This document shows, in pieces, positions 54,889 through 64,000 of a stretch of 64,000 nt of DNA. The notes under the pieces were generated by a model that was not told the DNA's origin, made no database searches, and saw nothing but the letters and a program-made list of their open reading frames with translations. The stretch lies in NCBI RefSeq assembly GCF_030504645.1, contig NZ_JAUKWQ010000003.1, positions 310,001 through 374,000 on the forward strand, read 5' to 3'. This stretch comes from Rhizobium oryzicola (lineage in GTDB: Bacteria > Pseudomonadota > Alphaproteobacteria > Rhizobiales > Rhizobiaceae). A program made the position numbers and the translations under genes. Positions within the stretch are counted from its first letter, which is position 1. Every line of letters starts with the position of its first letter.

Positions 54889-55641
54889 ATGCCAAGCCTA
54901 ACCGACCAGATCGAAACCTTTATTGCCCAGCACCAACTGGCGCCGGGCGAAAGGCTACCTCCAGAGCGGGCATTGGCTTCGACCCTGGGGGTCTCGCGCT
55001 CCAGATTGCGTGAGGCAATTCAGCAGCTCATCAGCCGCGGCATTATCGTCAGCCGTCGCGGAGGCGGCAATTTCGTGGCGGATGGCAGCGCAGATCTTGC
55101 GCTTGAGCAGGCGCTGAGGCCTCTACAGCCCCTTGCGCAGGCAGAGGGCGGCTACTGGCATGACATCATGGAAATCCGCAAATCGCTGGAAACCGACGCA
55201 GCCTACTACGCCGCTCTGCGTGCTAACGATGATGATCGGCAGAGACTGACGAAAGCGCTGGCGGCTGTCTGTGCAGGTGCAGCCGATCCGGCTGCGCAGT
55301 CTCGCGCAGACGCCGCCTTTCACATGGCCATTGCCGAAGCTTCACACAATCTGGTTCTCGCCCAGGTGATTTCCGGCCTCTTCGATCTCCTGAAAATCAG
55401 CATCACGGAAAGCCTCGGCAAGCTGCACAAACTGCCAGATACGGTCGACGCGTTGAACGATCAGCACCAGAAGATCGTCGACGCCATACTTGCCGGACGA
55501 GCCGAGGATGCACGCCGCGCGGCGGCTGATCACCTCACCTTCGTGGAGTCCAGTCTGCGCCGCATCGAAGACGACGCCGCACGTGCGCGTCGAGCAGGGG
55601 CATTGCGATCTACTCATTCTCAGGAGGGCATATTGCCATGA
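54889..55641 (+). CDS. lldR: GntR/FCD regulator of lactate utilisation
   Basis: FadR-subfamily regulator (250 aa from ATG 54889, AAGGA 8 nt upstream; a TTG at 54874 lies within the operator). Winged helix: [51 protein letters not shown] domain: [49 protein letters not shown]. It overlaps lldD by four bases (ATGA), and LldR-type sites precede it, indicating autoregulated control of lactate oxidation. Confidence 0.87.
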   Translation: MPSLTDQIETFIAQHQLAPGERLPPERALASTLGVSRSRLREAIQQLISRGIIVSRRGGGNFVADGSADLALEQALRPLQPLAQAEGGYWHDIMEIRKSLETDAAYYAALRANDDDRQRLTKALAAVCAGAADPAAQSRADAAFHMAIAEASHNLVLAQVISGLFDLLKISITESLGKLHKLPDTVDALNDQHQKIVDAILAGRAEDARRAAADHLTFVESSLRRIEDDAARARRAGALRSTHSQEGILP

Positions 55642-56786
55642 TCATTTCATCCTCGACCGATTACCGCGAAGCGGCTCGTCGTCGCCTTCCGCCTTTTCTG
55701 TTTCACTACATCGATGGCGGCGCTTACGCGGAACATACGCTGCGGCGAAACTCCGATGACCTCTCCAGCCTTGCGCTGCGCCAGCGCGTGCTGAAGAGCG
55801 TGGGCGAGGTTGATATTTCCGCGACCTTTTTTGACGAAGCGGTCGCGATGCCCGTAGCCCTTGCACCTGTCGGGTTGACCGGCATGTATGCGCGGCGCGG
55901 CGAAGTGCAGGCTGCGCGTGCCGCTGCCAAGAAGGGCATACCACTTACCTTGTCGACCGTTTCCGTATGTCCGATCGAGGAGGTGCAGGGCGCAGTCGGC
56001 AGGCCCATCTGGTTCCAGCTTTATGTGCTGCGCGATCGCGGCTTCATGAAGGACGTTCTCGAGCGGGCCTGGGCGGCTGGCATTCGCAAGCTGGTCTTCA
56101 CGGTCGATATGCCGGTACCCGGCGCCCGCTATCGCGATGCACATTCTGGCATGTCCGGACCCAACGCCCCCGTACGTCGCCTCCTACAGGCGGTCACGCA
56201 TCCGGCCTGGGCCATCGATGTCGGGCTTCTCGGCAAGCCGCATGATCTTGGAAACGTCTCCGCCTACCGGAAACAGAAGACCAATCTGGCCGATTATGTC
56301 GGTTGGCTCGGCCAGAATTTCGACCCATCGATCGGCTGGCAGGATCTCGAATGGATACGCGATTTCTGGAAAGGGCCTATGATCATCAAGGGCATTCTCG
56401 ACCCGGAGGACGCTCGCGATGCGGTACGCTTCGGCGCCGACGGCATTATCGTTTCCAATCACGGCGGCCGTCAACTGGACGGGGTGCTCTCGTCCGCCCG
56501 CGCCCTGCCAGCGATTGCAGATGCCGTGAAGGGTGACCTCACTGTCCTGGCTGATTCCGGTATTCGCTCGGGACTGGATGTCGTACGTATGCTGGCACAG
56601 GGAGCCGATGGGGTGATGATCGGGCGCGCCTTCGTTTATGCACTTGCGGCAGCCGGTGGCGCGGGTGTCGAAAATCTACTGGACCTGTTCGCAAAGGAAA
56701 TGCGGGTCGCAATGACGCTGACCGGCGCCCGCTCCATCCGCGAAATTTCCGCCGATAGTCTGGTGAAAGCCGCAAATGATGGCTGA
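55638..56786 (+). CDS. lldD: FMN-dependent L-lactate dehydrogenase
   Basis: Flavoprotein of the FMN-dependent alpha-hydroxy acid dehydrogenase family (382 aa), oxidising L-lactate to pyruvate at the membrane. Motifs: [70 protein letters not shown], the catalytic His/Arg motif [13 protein letters not shown], and the FMN-phosphate region [20 protein letters not shown]. Translationally coupled to lldR. No lactate permease (lldP) accompanies it, unlike E. coli lldPRD. Confidence 0.92.
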   Translation: MIISSSTDYREAARRRLPPFLFHYIDGGAYAEHTLRRNSDDLSSLALRQRVLKSVGEVDISATFFDEAVAMPVALAPVGLTGMYARRGEVQAARAAAKKGIPLTLSTVSVCPIEEVQGAVGRPIWFQLYVLRDRGFMKDVLERAWAAGIRKLVFTVDMPVPGARYRDAHSGMSGPNAPVRRLLQAVTHPAWAIDVGLLGKPHDLGNVSAYRKQKTNLADYVGWLGQNFDPSIGWQDLEWIRDFWKGPMIIKGILDPEDARDAVRFGADGIIVSNHGGRQLDGVLSSARALPAIADAVKGDLTVLADSGIRSGLDVVRMLAQGADGVMIGRAFVYALAAAGGAGVENLLDLFAKEMRVAMTLTGARSIREISADSLVKAANDG

Positions 56787-56821
56787 TGGAGAGCGCCCAG
56801 GCATCCAAGCGCTCTCATCAT
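56784..56821. terminator. Bidirectional terminator-like hairpin between convergent genes
   Basis: GAGAGCGC / GCGCTCTC (56789-56796 with 56809-56816) plus an outer TGAT / ATCA extension starting at the lldD stop codon. It lies between the convergent lldD and GH42 genes. No strong T-run on either strand. Confidence 0.6.
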
Positions 56822-56825
56822 GCCT

Positions 56826-58756
56826 TCAGACCCGCCAGACGGCAACTTGCTGCGCCTTCAGGCGCTTTTCGCCGAGGATCGGATCACCTTTAATCGGCGC
56901 CGTCCATTCCTCCGGCCCGTAATTGAAGGCAAACACCAGATTGCCGCGACGGCGGATGCGGATATGAGACGGCACGTCCAGCACCTCGATACCGGCACGT
57001 TCCGCCAGCAGCTTCAGCGTTGAGGAAAGAAGCGCCTCATCCGGCCAGCAGGCGAGATAATGGTGCTTGCCTTTCCCGGTCAGGGCCGGATCACCGTTCT
57101 CGAAACGGGCAAGAACCTCTGCATTGGTCTCCAGATATTCTCGCCAGCGGATGGCATGGCCGGAAGCTCCGCCTGCCACACCCTCTTCGATACCCGGGCG
57201 GAGCGAGGAAAGCTGCGTCAACCGATTACCCGTCAGGCCGGCCAATGGACCGGGCGGCAGGTTTTCCGGAATGCGGAAGAAGCGATCGCGCGAGCCGCTT
57301 CTGGCGCCATAAAGCACCACGGCATCCGTGTTTTCCAGAGCGGCAAGTGCGGCATCACTCACCTGCATCAGGCAAGGCACGGCAACCAGCCTGTAGCCAT
57401 CCAGCGGCGCGCCGGGTGGTACGAAATCCACGTCCAGACCGAGACGGCGTAAAGCCTCGTACCAGCGGAAGGCCAGTTCCTCGTAACGGAAGTCTCTGCC
57501 CTGTGGCTGGATCTTCGTGGACCAGTAGCTGGCATAGTCAAAGACAATCGCCGCGGGAGCCTTGCCGATTGCGCCGAGATCACCCAGCTTTGCCATTTCC
57601 TCGGCAACCGCGCCCGCCTCCAGGCCGCCGACCGACCATTCGTCGAGACCGGGCAGGTTCAGCCCCGCATGCATCTGTTCCTGCGCAAATGGGGCCTGAC
57701 GCCAGCGGAAATAACTGACCACTTCCGCCCCATGGGCCAACGCTTCCCAGGTCCAGAGGCGCACCATGCCCGGCTTGGGAACAGGATTCCATGGCGCCCA
57801 GTTGACTGGTCCCGGCTGCTGTTCCATCACCCAGAAACGACCACGCCCGACGCCGCGATAGAGATCGTGGTGGAAGGGCGCGATATCGGGATGCGAGGTT
57901 TCCGCCCAGCGATTGCGCTCTGCTTCCGTGAAGGGAAACTTTTCCACGAAACCGATCGGGTAGCTGTCCCAGCTGGCCAGATCAAGGTTCTCGCCCACCT
58001 TGAAGTGGTCGAAATCCAGCACGAAGCCCATGAAGTTATGGGTGATCCAGCGGCCCGGCGAATGCTTGCGGATGATCTCCACCTGCATCTTGTCGTAAGC
58101 CGCCACCTGATCCGACGAGAAGCGCCAGAAATCCAGCCGTGCGGCGGGGTTGGGTTCTGTCACGGTGCGGCAGGGCAGCTCGACCTCATCGAAGCTGTTG
58201 ACTTCCATCGACCAGAACACCGAGCCCCAAGCTTCGTTCAGCTGATCAGTAGATTGATAGCGAAGGCGAAGCCACTGACGAAATGCCCTCAGATCCTCCG
58301 GCCCCCAGGAGACGGTCGTGTCGTGGCAACCGTATTCGTTGTCCGTCTGCCAGCCGGCAATGCCGGGATGTTCGCCATAACGCTTGGCGATGATCTCGAC
58401 GATGCGCGCGCTTTCCCGCCACCAGGTCTGCGATGAGAAACTATAATGACGGCGCGAGCCGAAGCCGCGAACCTGACCGTTCTGGTCATAGGGCGCGATC
58501 TCGGGATGCTCGTCCATCAGCCACTTCGGTGGCGTTGCAGTCGGCGTGCCGAGTACGACCTTCAGGCCTGCCTTGTGCAACACATCAAGCGCACGATCCA
58601 GCCATTCAAAGGTGAAGTGGTTCCGCTTCGGCTCCAGGCGCGACCAGGCGAATTCACCGATGCGCACATAGGAGATGCCAAGTTCGCGCATGCGCTTGGC
58701 ATCGAGTTCCCAGCGGCCTTCGTCCCAATGTTCGGGGTAATAGCAAACTCCAAGCA

Positions 58757-58757
<1 letters not shown>
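56826..58757 (-). CDS. Beta-galactosidase, GH42
   Basis: Retaining beta-galactosidase of family GH42 (643 aa). The opening LGVCYYPEHWDEGRW and the acid/base motif with E141 in GWQTDNEYGCH are diagnostic, with nucleophile E312 in WVMEQQPGPVNW. The glutamine amidotransferase-like trimerisation domain (AIVFDYASYWSTKIQPQG) and a small beta domain complete it. No signal peptide, so it splits imported beta-galactosides in the cytoplasm. Its ATG overlaps the ATPase stop by one base, making it last gene of the galactoside operon. Confidence 0.95.
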
Positions 58758-59846
<1,089 letters not shown>

Positions 59847-59854
<8 letters not shown>

Positions 59855-61955
59855 GGTGACCTCCCTTGTTTGAAACTGGTTCGAATTCGAGCAGGATGGC
59901 GCTTTCAGGCCGCAGCATGAGAAGCGGTAGGCCGATCGTGGAAAGCTCTGACAGCTCGAAAGTGATCTCGCCCGCCAGCAGGCGCTTCTGCCCGTCGGAA
60001 ATACGGATGAATTCCGGCTGAGTCGGATGGATCAGCCGTACACGCCAGCTGCCACCATGGCTCAAGATGGCCTCTGGCAGCGTCAGCGGCTCCGGCTGTT
60101 CGCCCACCATTTGCGGGCCTTGCGCCACGAAGGCCACGATCTTATCGGCACTTGCTGCTCCCCAGACGTAGCGCCCATCGCGCGGCTCGATGCGGAAGTT
60201 GGCGCCCTTGGCATGCAGAAGCGGGCGCAGACGCTTGTAGGTCTCGATATAGGTCTTCAGCTCCTTGCGCTCGTCATCGCCCAGTTCAAGCGGGTTGAGC
60301 TCGACACCCAGATGATAGGCCATCGCCACAAGTGCCCGAAATGCGAGCGTGTGGCGGCGGCCGGTCTGGTGATTGGGCGAGGCCGAGATGTGGCTGCCAA
60401 GAATTTCCGGCGGCACGAAGAGGGATGCACCGCGCTGGATCTCCAACCGCTCCAGCGCATCCGTGCAATCGGACGTCCAGACCCGGTGGGTGCGCTTAAG
60501 AACGCCGTAATCGATACGCCCACCACCCGAGGAGCAGCTTTCAATTTCCACCTGCGGATGGGCAGCGCGAATGCGGTCCATCAGCGCATAAACGGCCCTC
60601 GTCTGTTCGGAAATTTTGGCGCGACCGTCACGGCCTGCCGCATGGGTCAGGTCGCGGTTCATGTCCCATTTGATGTAGGAGACGGCGTGATCGCGAAGCA
60701 CCGCATCGATCTTGCTGAATAGATAGTCGCTAACCTCAGGCCGCGTCAGATCCAGCACCAGCTGATTGCGGGACAAGAGCAGCGGCCGTCCCTCGATCTG
60801 CAGCGCCCAATCAGGATGCGCCTTGTAAAGCTCGGAGACCGGATTGATCATTTCCGGCTCGAACCAGATGCCGAACTGCATGCCGAGCCCGGTGACGTGA
60901 TCGACCAGCGGCTTCAGACCATCGGGATATTTGCGCGGATCGATGTCCCAGTCGCCCAGGCTTGTGGTGTCATCGTCGCGGCGACCGAACCAGCCATCGT
61001 CAAGCACGAAACGCTCGATGCCGAGTTCGGCTGCGGCCGTGGCCTGCGCCTTCAGCGAATCCATCTTGTGGTCGAAGTAATTGCCTTCCCAGGTGTTTAA
61101 TGTCACCGGGCGCGGGCTCATGCTGCCGCCGGGCCAATCAAGGATTTCGTCGCGCAGCAACGCATGGAAGGCGGCGCTGTCCGCACCGGCGTAGGCCACG
61201 GGCGAGTGATAGGTCGCGCCGGATTTCAGGATCACCTCACCCGATTCAAACAACTCGCCGACATGCAACAGGCGGCGACCATCATCCAGACGATCAACCA
61301 CAGCCTGATGGTTGCCGCTCCAGCCCAGCGTCACGCCGAACGAACTCCCCTCGCCTTCCAGGCGGAACATCGGGAAGCGATCATGTGAGGTGCGCCCGCG
61401 GCGGCTCTCGCGCGACCAGATGCCATCGCCAAGAAGCTCGCGGCGGGTCTGGAATTCGCGTCCCCACATGCCGGTGAAGGTGACGAGATCAACCTCACCC
61501 GCCGGGCAGAGGAAGCTCGCCGCCATGCAGCGGTCGAGCACGTAGTCGCCTTCGCCGAGATTGGTCAGTTCCGTCGCCATTGACAGAACGCCGGAACTGA
61601 AGTGCTCGAACCGGATTGCAAGGCGCATGGCAGCAACCTTGTCTTCCGCTAGAAGGCTCACCTCAGAACCATTTTTCTCGATAGTCCAGCCAGTGAATTG
61701 CAGCAGGAAATCGCGGCCCTGGCGGTGGCCGGCAATGGCCGGCCAGCCGAAGAAACCCATGCCGCCCAGCGGAAGGAGCACCGCAGAGGGTACCGCTTCA
61801 TCCATGCCGTTGACGCGGCTGGAACGCTCGACATGGCTGAGCGATTGGCTGCTCGAAGGTCCTGAGCCAAAGGCAACGATCTCCGGCTGACCAATCTCCG
61901 GCAGGCGAAGCGTGAGCGAAAACGGGGACTGCCCGATGGTAATAATCTGGCTCAT
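59847..61955 (-). CDS. Alpha-galactosidase, GH36
   Basis: Retaining alpha-galactosidase (702 aa from ATG 61955, which overlaps the permease stop by four bases; the longer open frame is an artefact). N-terminal beta-supersandwich, then a barrel with [16 protein letters not shown], nucleophile D431 in [15 protein letters not shown], and the [11 protein letters not shown] and [12 protein letters not shown] motifs that carry substrate-binding and acid/base residues. No signal peptide. It would remove alpha-galactosyl units from imported raffinose- or melibiose-like sugars or galactosides. Confidence 0.93.
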
Positions 61956-62803
61956 CCTTTGGTGGCTCCCAGTGTGAGGCCTGCAATGAAGTGGCGCTGC
62001 ATGAGGAAGAACATGGCGACCGGCGGAAGGGCCGCGACGATGGAACCTGCGGAGACCAGATGCCAGGCGGCCACCCACTGGCCGTTCAGCGAATAGAGGC
62101 CGGCAGTGACCGGCATCGCCGTCTGGCTCTGCACCAGCACGGTCGCCCAGAAATAATCGTTCCAGACGAAGGTGAAGATCAGCACCGAAAGAGCGGCAAT
62201 CGCCGGACGCATCAGCGGCAGCACGATATGGCGGAAGATCTTCCACTCGGACACCCCCTCGACGCGAGCTGATTCAATCAGCGCAAAGGGCAGGCCCTTG
62301 ATGAAATTGCGCATGAACAGCGTGCAGAAGCCGGTCTGGAAGGCCACATGGAACAGCACCAGACCCATGACCGTATCATAGAGGCCCATTTTCAGCGTCA
62401 TGTCGCGGACTGGCACCATCAGGATCTGGAAGGGGATGAAGTTGCCGGCCACGAACAGGAAGAACAGGACGAGATTGCCCTTGAACTTGTAAGTCGCGAG
62501 CGCAAAGCCGGTGAGGCAGGAGATCGCAACCGCACCGATGACAGTCGGGATCGTCACCTTGAACGAGTTCAGGATGTACCAGCCGATCGGTGAGTTGCGG
62601 AACACCGCAGAGTAGTTCTCGAACCCGGCAAAGCTGGAGGGCACGCCGAAATAATTACCGGCAGCGAGGTCGCTGGCGGGACGCACGGAGGTGACGGCGA
62701 CGCCGATCAATGGCAGCAGCCAAAGGATGAGAGCGATCGGCAGCACCAGCTTGTAACCCAACTGGGCGGCAGGCGATGCTTTCTGTATGGGCGCTGGAAA
62801 CAT
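61952..62803 (-). CDS. Sugar ABC permease, MalG type (galactoside importer)
   Basis: Inner-membrane permease (283 aa) with six hydrophobic segments, the EAA loop ALIESARVEGVSEWKIFRHI, LPLMRPAIAALSVLIFTFVW and the terminal [14 protein letters not shown]. Start overlaps the partner permease stop by one base, and its stop overlaps GH36 by four. LacG-like in position. Confidence 0.92.
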   Translation of the reverse strand: MFPAPIQKASPAAQLGYKLVLPIALILWLLPLIGVAVTSVRPASDLAAGNYFGVPSSFAGFENYSAVFRNSPIGWYILNSFKVTIPTVIGAVAISCLTGFALATYKFKGNLVLFFLFVAGNFIPFQILMVPVRDMTLKMGLYDTVMGLVLFHVAFQTGFCTLFMRNFIKGLPFALIESARVEGVSEWKIFRHIVLPLMRPAIAALSVLIFTFVWNDYFWATVLVQSQTAMPVTAGLYSLNGQWVAAWHLVSAGSIVAALPPVAMFFLMQRHFIAGLTLGATKG

Positions 62804-63711
62804 CAGGCGTTCCTTTCCTGCGAAAGCATGCGCACGATGAAGAGCGTGATGAACACCATCATGATCAGGAAAAGCACCACCGCAATCGAAGCGCCGTAGC
62901 CCATGCGGAAACCGTATTCCGACAGCGCCTGTTCATACATGTAGAAGGAAAGGACACGGCTTGAGCCGTAAGGGCCACCGGCCGTCATGATGGATACGAG
63001 GTCGAAGGAGCGCAGGGCACCGATAATGGTGACGACCATGGCGATGAAGCTTGCTGGTGCCAGTTGCGGCAGGATGATGTGCCAGAGAAGCGACCAACCC
63101 TTGGCGCCGTCCATGCGTGCGGCTTCCACCTGCTCCGGGTTGATGTTGTTGAGCCCCGTCAAATACAGGATCATGCAATAGGCGGTCTGCGGCCAAAGGC
63201 CCGCCACGATGATGCCGAAGGTGACGAAGCGTTCATCCGCCAGCACCGCAAAATCAAGACCCGTCAACTCTTTCAGCAAAGCCGAGAAGAGACCGAAATT
63301 CGGAGCGTAGAACCAGGTGAAGATCAGGCCGACCACCACCTGGCTGATGACGAAGGGAAAGAAGAATAGCGACTTGTAGAGACGGATGCCCGTCACTGTT
63401 TGATTGAGAAAAAGCGCAACGGCCAATCCCATCGGGATCGCCAACAGATAAAGTACCAGCCACAGCAGGTTGTTCTTCAGCGAGACATAGAATGCCTCGT
63501 CTCCCAGCAATTCCTCGTAATTGCCAAGTCCGATCCAGGTCTTCGGGCCGAGACCATCCCAGTCATAGAAACTGATCCAGATCGACTGGAAGATCGGCAA
63601 GACCACATAGACAACGAACATGATGAGGCCGGGCAGCAGGAAGAGCCAGGGGGCAAGCCCCTGCTGATGTTTCTTCCAGAAGCCGGGTGTAGCGGGAGCG
63701 TTGTTGCTCAT
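62803..63711 (-). CDS. Sugar ABC permease, MalF type (galactoside importer)
   Basis: Partner permease (302 aa), with the first membrane segment in PWLFLLPGLIMFVVYVVLPI, the EAA loop EQVEAARMDGAKGWSLLWHI, FIAMVVTIIGALRSFDLVSI and the TAGGPYGSSRVL stretch. LacF-like in position. It is preceded by a hairpin with a U-tract that may attenuate transcription coming from the binding-protein gene. Confidence 0.92.
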   Translation of the reverse strand: MSNNAPATPGFWKKHQQGLAPWLFLLPGLIMFVVYVVLPIFQSIWISFYDWDGLGPKTWIGLGNYEELLGDEAFYVSLKNNLLWLVLYLLAIPMGLAVALFLNQTVTGIRLYKSLFFFPFVISQVVVGLIFTWFYAPNFGLFSALLKELTGLDFAVLADERFVTFGIIVAGLWPQTAYCMILYLTGLNNINPEQVEAARMDGAKGWSLLWHIILPQLAPASFIAMVVTIIGALRSFDLVSIMTAGGPYGSSRVLSFYMYEQALSEYGFRMGYGASIAVVLFLIMMVFITLFIVRMLSQERNA

Positions 63712-63744
63712 GGCGGCACCTGCAGCAATGACATGGAAAAAGAG

Positions 63745-63770
63745 CCGGATGCCGCATGAGCAGCACCCGG
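63745..63770 (-). terminator. Attenuator-like hairpin 17 nt after binding-protein stop
   Basis: On the minus strand, CCGGGTGC pairs with GCATCCGG (8 bp, one G-U) around a 10-nt loop, followed by CTCTTTTT. This has the form of a weak Rho-independent terminator between the binding-protein and permease genes, favouring the binding protein. Confidence 0.65.
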
Positions 63771-63786
63771 CTACCGGGAGGATTTC

Positions 63787-64000
63787 TTACTTGTAGACGC
63801 GCTTGCGCGTCTTCTCGAGGCGATCCAGAATCTGGTCGACCTTGTCCGGCTTCACCATGAATTCCTGGAAACCTTCCATGCCCGCCTTGGCCATGTCGGC
63901 AGGCGCATCACGATCATAGAACTGCGCCAGACCATAGGCGTTGGACAACAGTTCGAAACCAGCCTTAAGGAAGGGATCATCCGACTTCTTCGACTGGTTG
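63787..64000 (-). CDS. Sugar ABC binding protein (galactoside importer), C-terminal part only
   Basis: The last ~70 residues of a periplasmic binding protein, ending DKVDQILDRLEKTRKRVYK, with FLKAGFELLSNAYGLAQFYD and DAPADMAKAGMEGFQEFM before it. The charged C-terminal helix after a family-1 type hinge is typical. The rest lies beyond the window edge. Position ahead of the two permeases, GH36, ATPase and GH42 identifies it as the binding component of that importer (LacE-like in arrangement). Confidence 0.85.
   Translation of the reverse strand, partial: NQSKKSDDPFLKAGFELLSNAYGLAQFYDRDAPADMAKAGMEGFQEFMVKPDKVDQILDRLEKTRKRVYK

Overview
This is a GC-rich, gene-dense stretch from an alphaproteobacterium of the Rhizobium/Agrobacterium group. 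The grounds are family content and style: many ABC uptake operons, GntR/LacI/DeoR regulators, 1- or 4-base gene overlaps and rhizobial-type catabolic enzymes. No rRNA, tRNA, replication, conjugation or other housekeeping genes were seen. That would suit a secondary chromosome or megaplasmid, but the replicon type is inference.

Layout: (1) 1-3998, the end of a sugar ABC operon (two permeases, binding protein) with a PHP-family phosphoesterase. (2) 4466-11496, a DeoR regulator, family-5 binding protein, two ATPases, two permeases and a glycerophosphodiester phosphodiesterase. Gene for gene this is the order of the Ti-plasmid agrocinopine (acc) operon, but no Ti genes surround it. (3) 11682-13799, a fatty-acid-hydroxylase/sterol-desaturase protein coupled to a CelD-like acetyltransferase. 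(4) 14078-24101, a remnant of an M20 amidohydrolase, a GntR regulator, and a peptide-type ABC system interleaved with two amidohydrolases and a flavin reductase. This looks like a catabolic operon for an unknown N-containing compound. (5) 24342-24863, a broken IS30-type transposase. (6) 24889-39130, glycerol kinase plus a complete-looking sulfoquinovose (SQ) Entner-Doudoroff locus: TauE-type exporter, GH31 sulfoquinovosidase, SQ dehydrogenase, lactonase, dehydratase, aldolase, ABC importer and a divergent LacI regulator with a clear operator. (7) 39400-41223, a chemoreceptor. (8) 41405-54681, a uronate-containing-polysaccharide utilisation locus: FCD regulator, heparinase II/III family enzyme, GH88, full ABC importer, YesL-like protein, DUF2264 protein and an unusual acyltransferase/alpha-toroid fusion. 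(9) 54889-56786, lldR-lldD for lactate oxidation. (10) 56826-64000, a galactoside operon (binding protein cut by the window edge, two permeases, GH36 alpha-galactosidase, ATPase, GH42 beta-galactosidase).

How the genes fit together: each block pairs a dedicated importer with the enzymes that split its ligand and a local regulator. In block 6 the importer would bring in SQ or SQ-glycerol. The sulfoquinovosidase would release SQ, and glycerol kinase could use the freed glycerol. SQ is then oxidised, de-lactonised, dehydrated and cleaved to pyruvate and sulfolactaldehyde. No sulfolactaldehyde dehydrogenase is visible here.

A recurring feature is a stable stem-loop 9-36 nt after the stop codon of every solute-binding-protein gene in the window (six of six). 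The stems differ in sequence and mostly lack a U-tract, which suggests a common mechanism for over-producing the binding protein relative to the rest of its operon.
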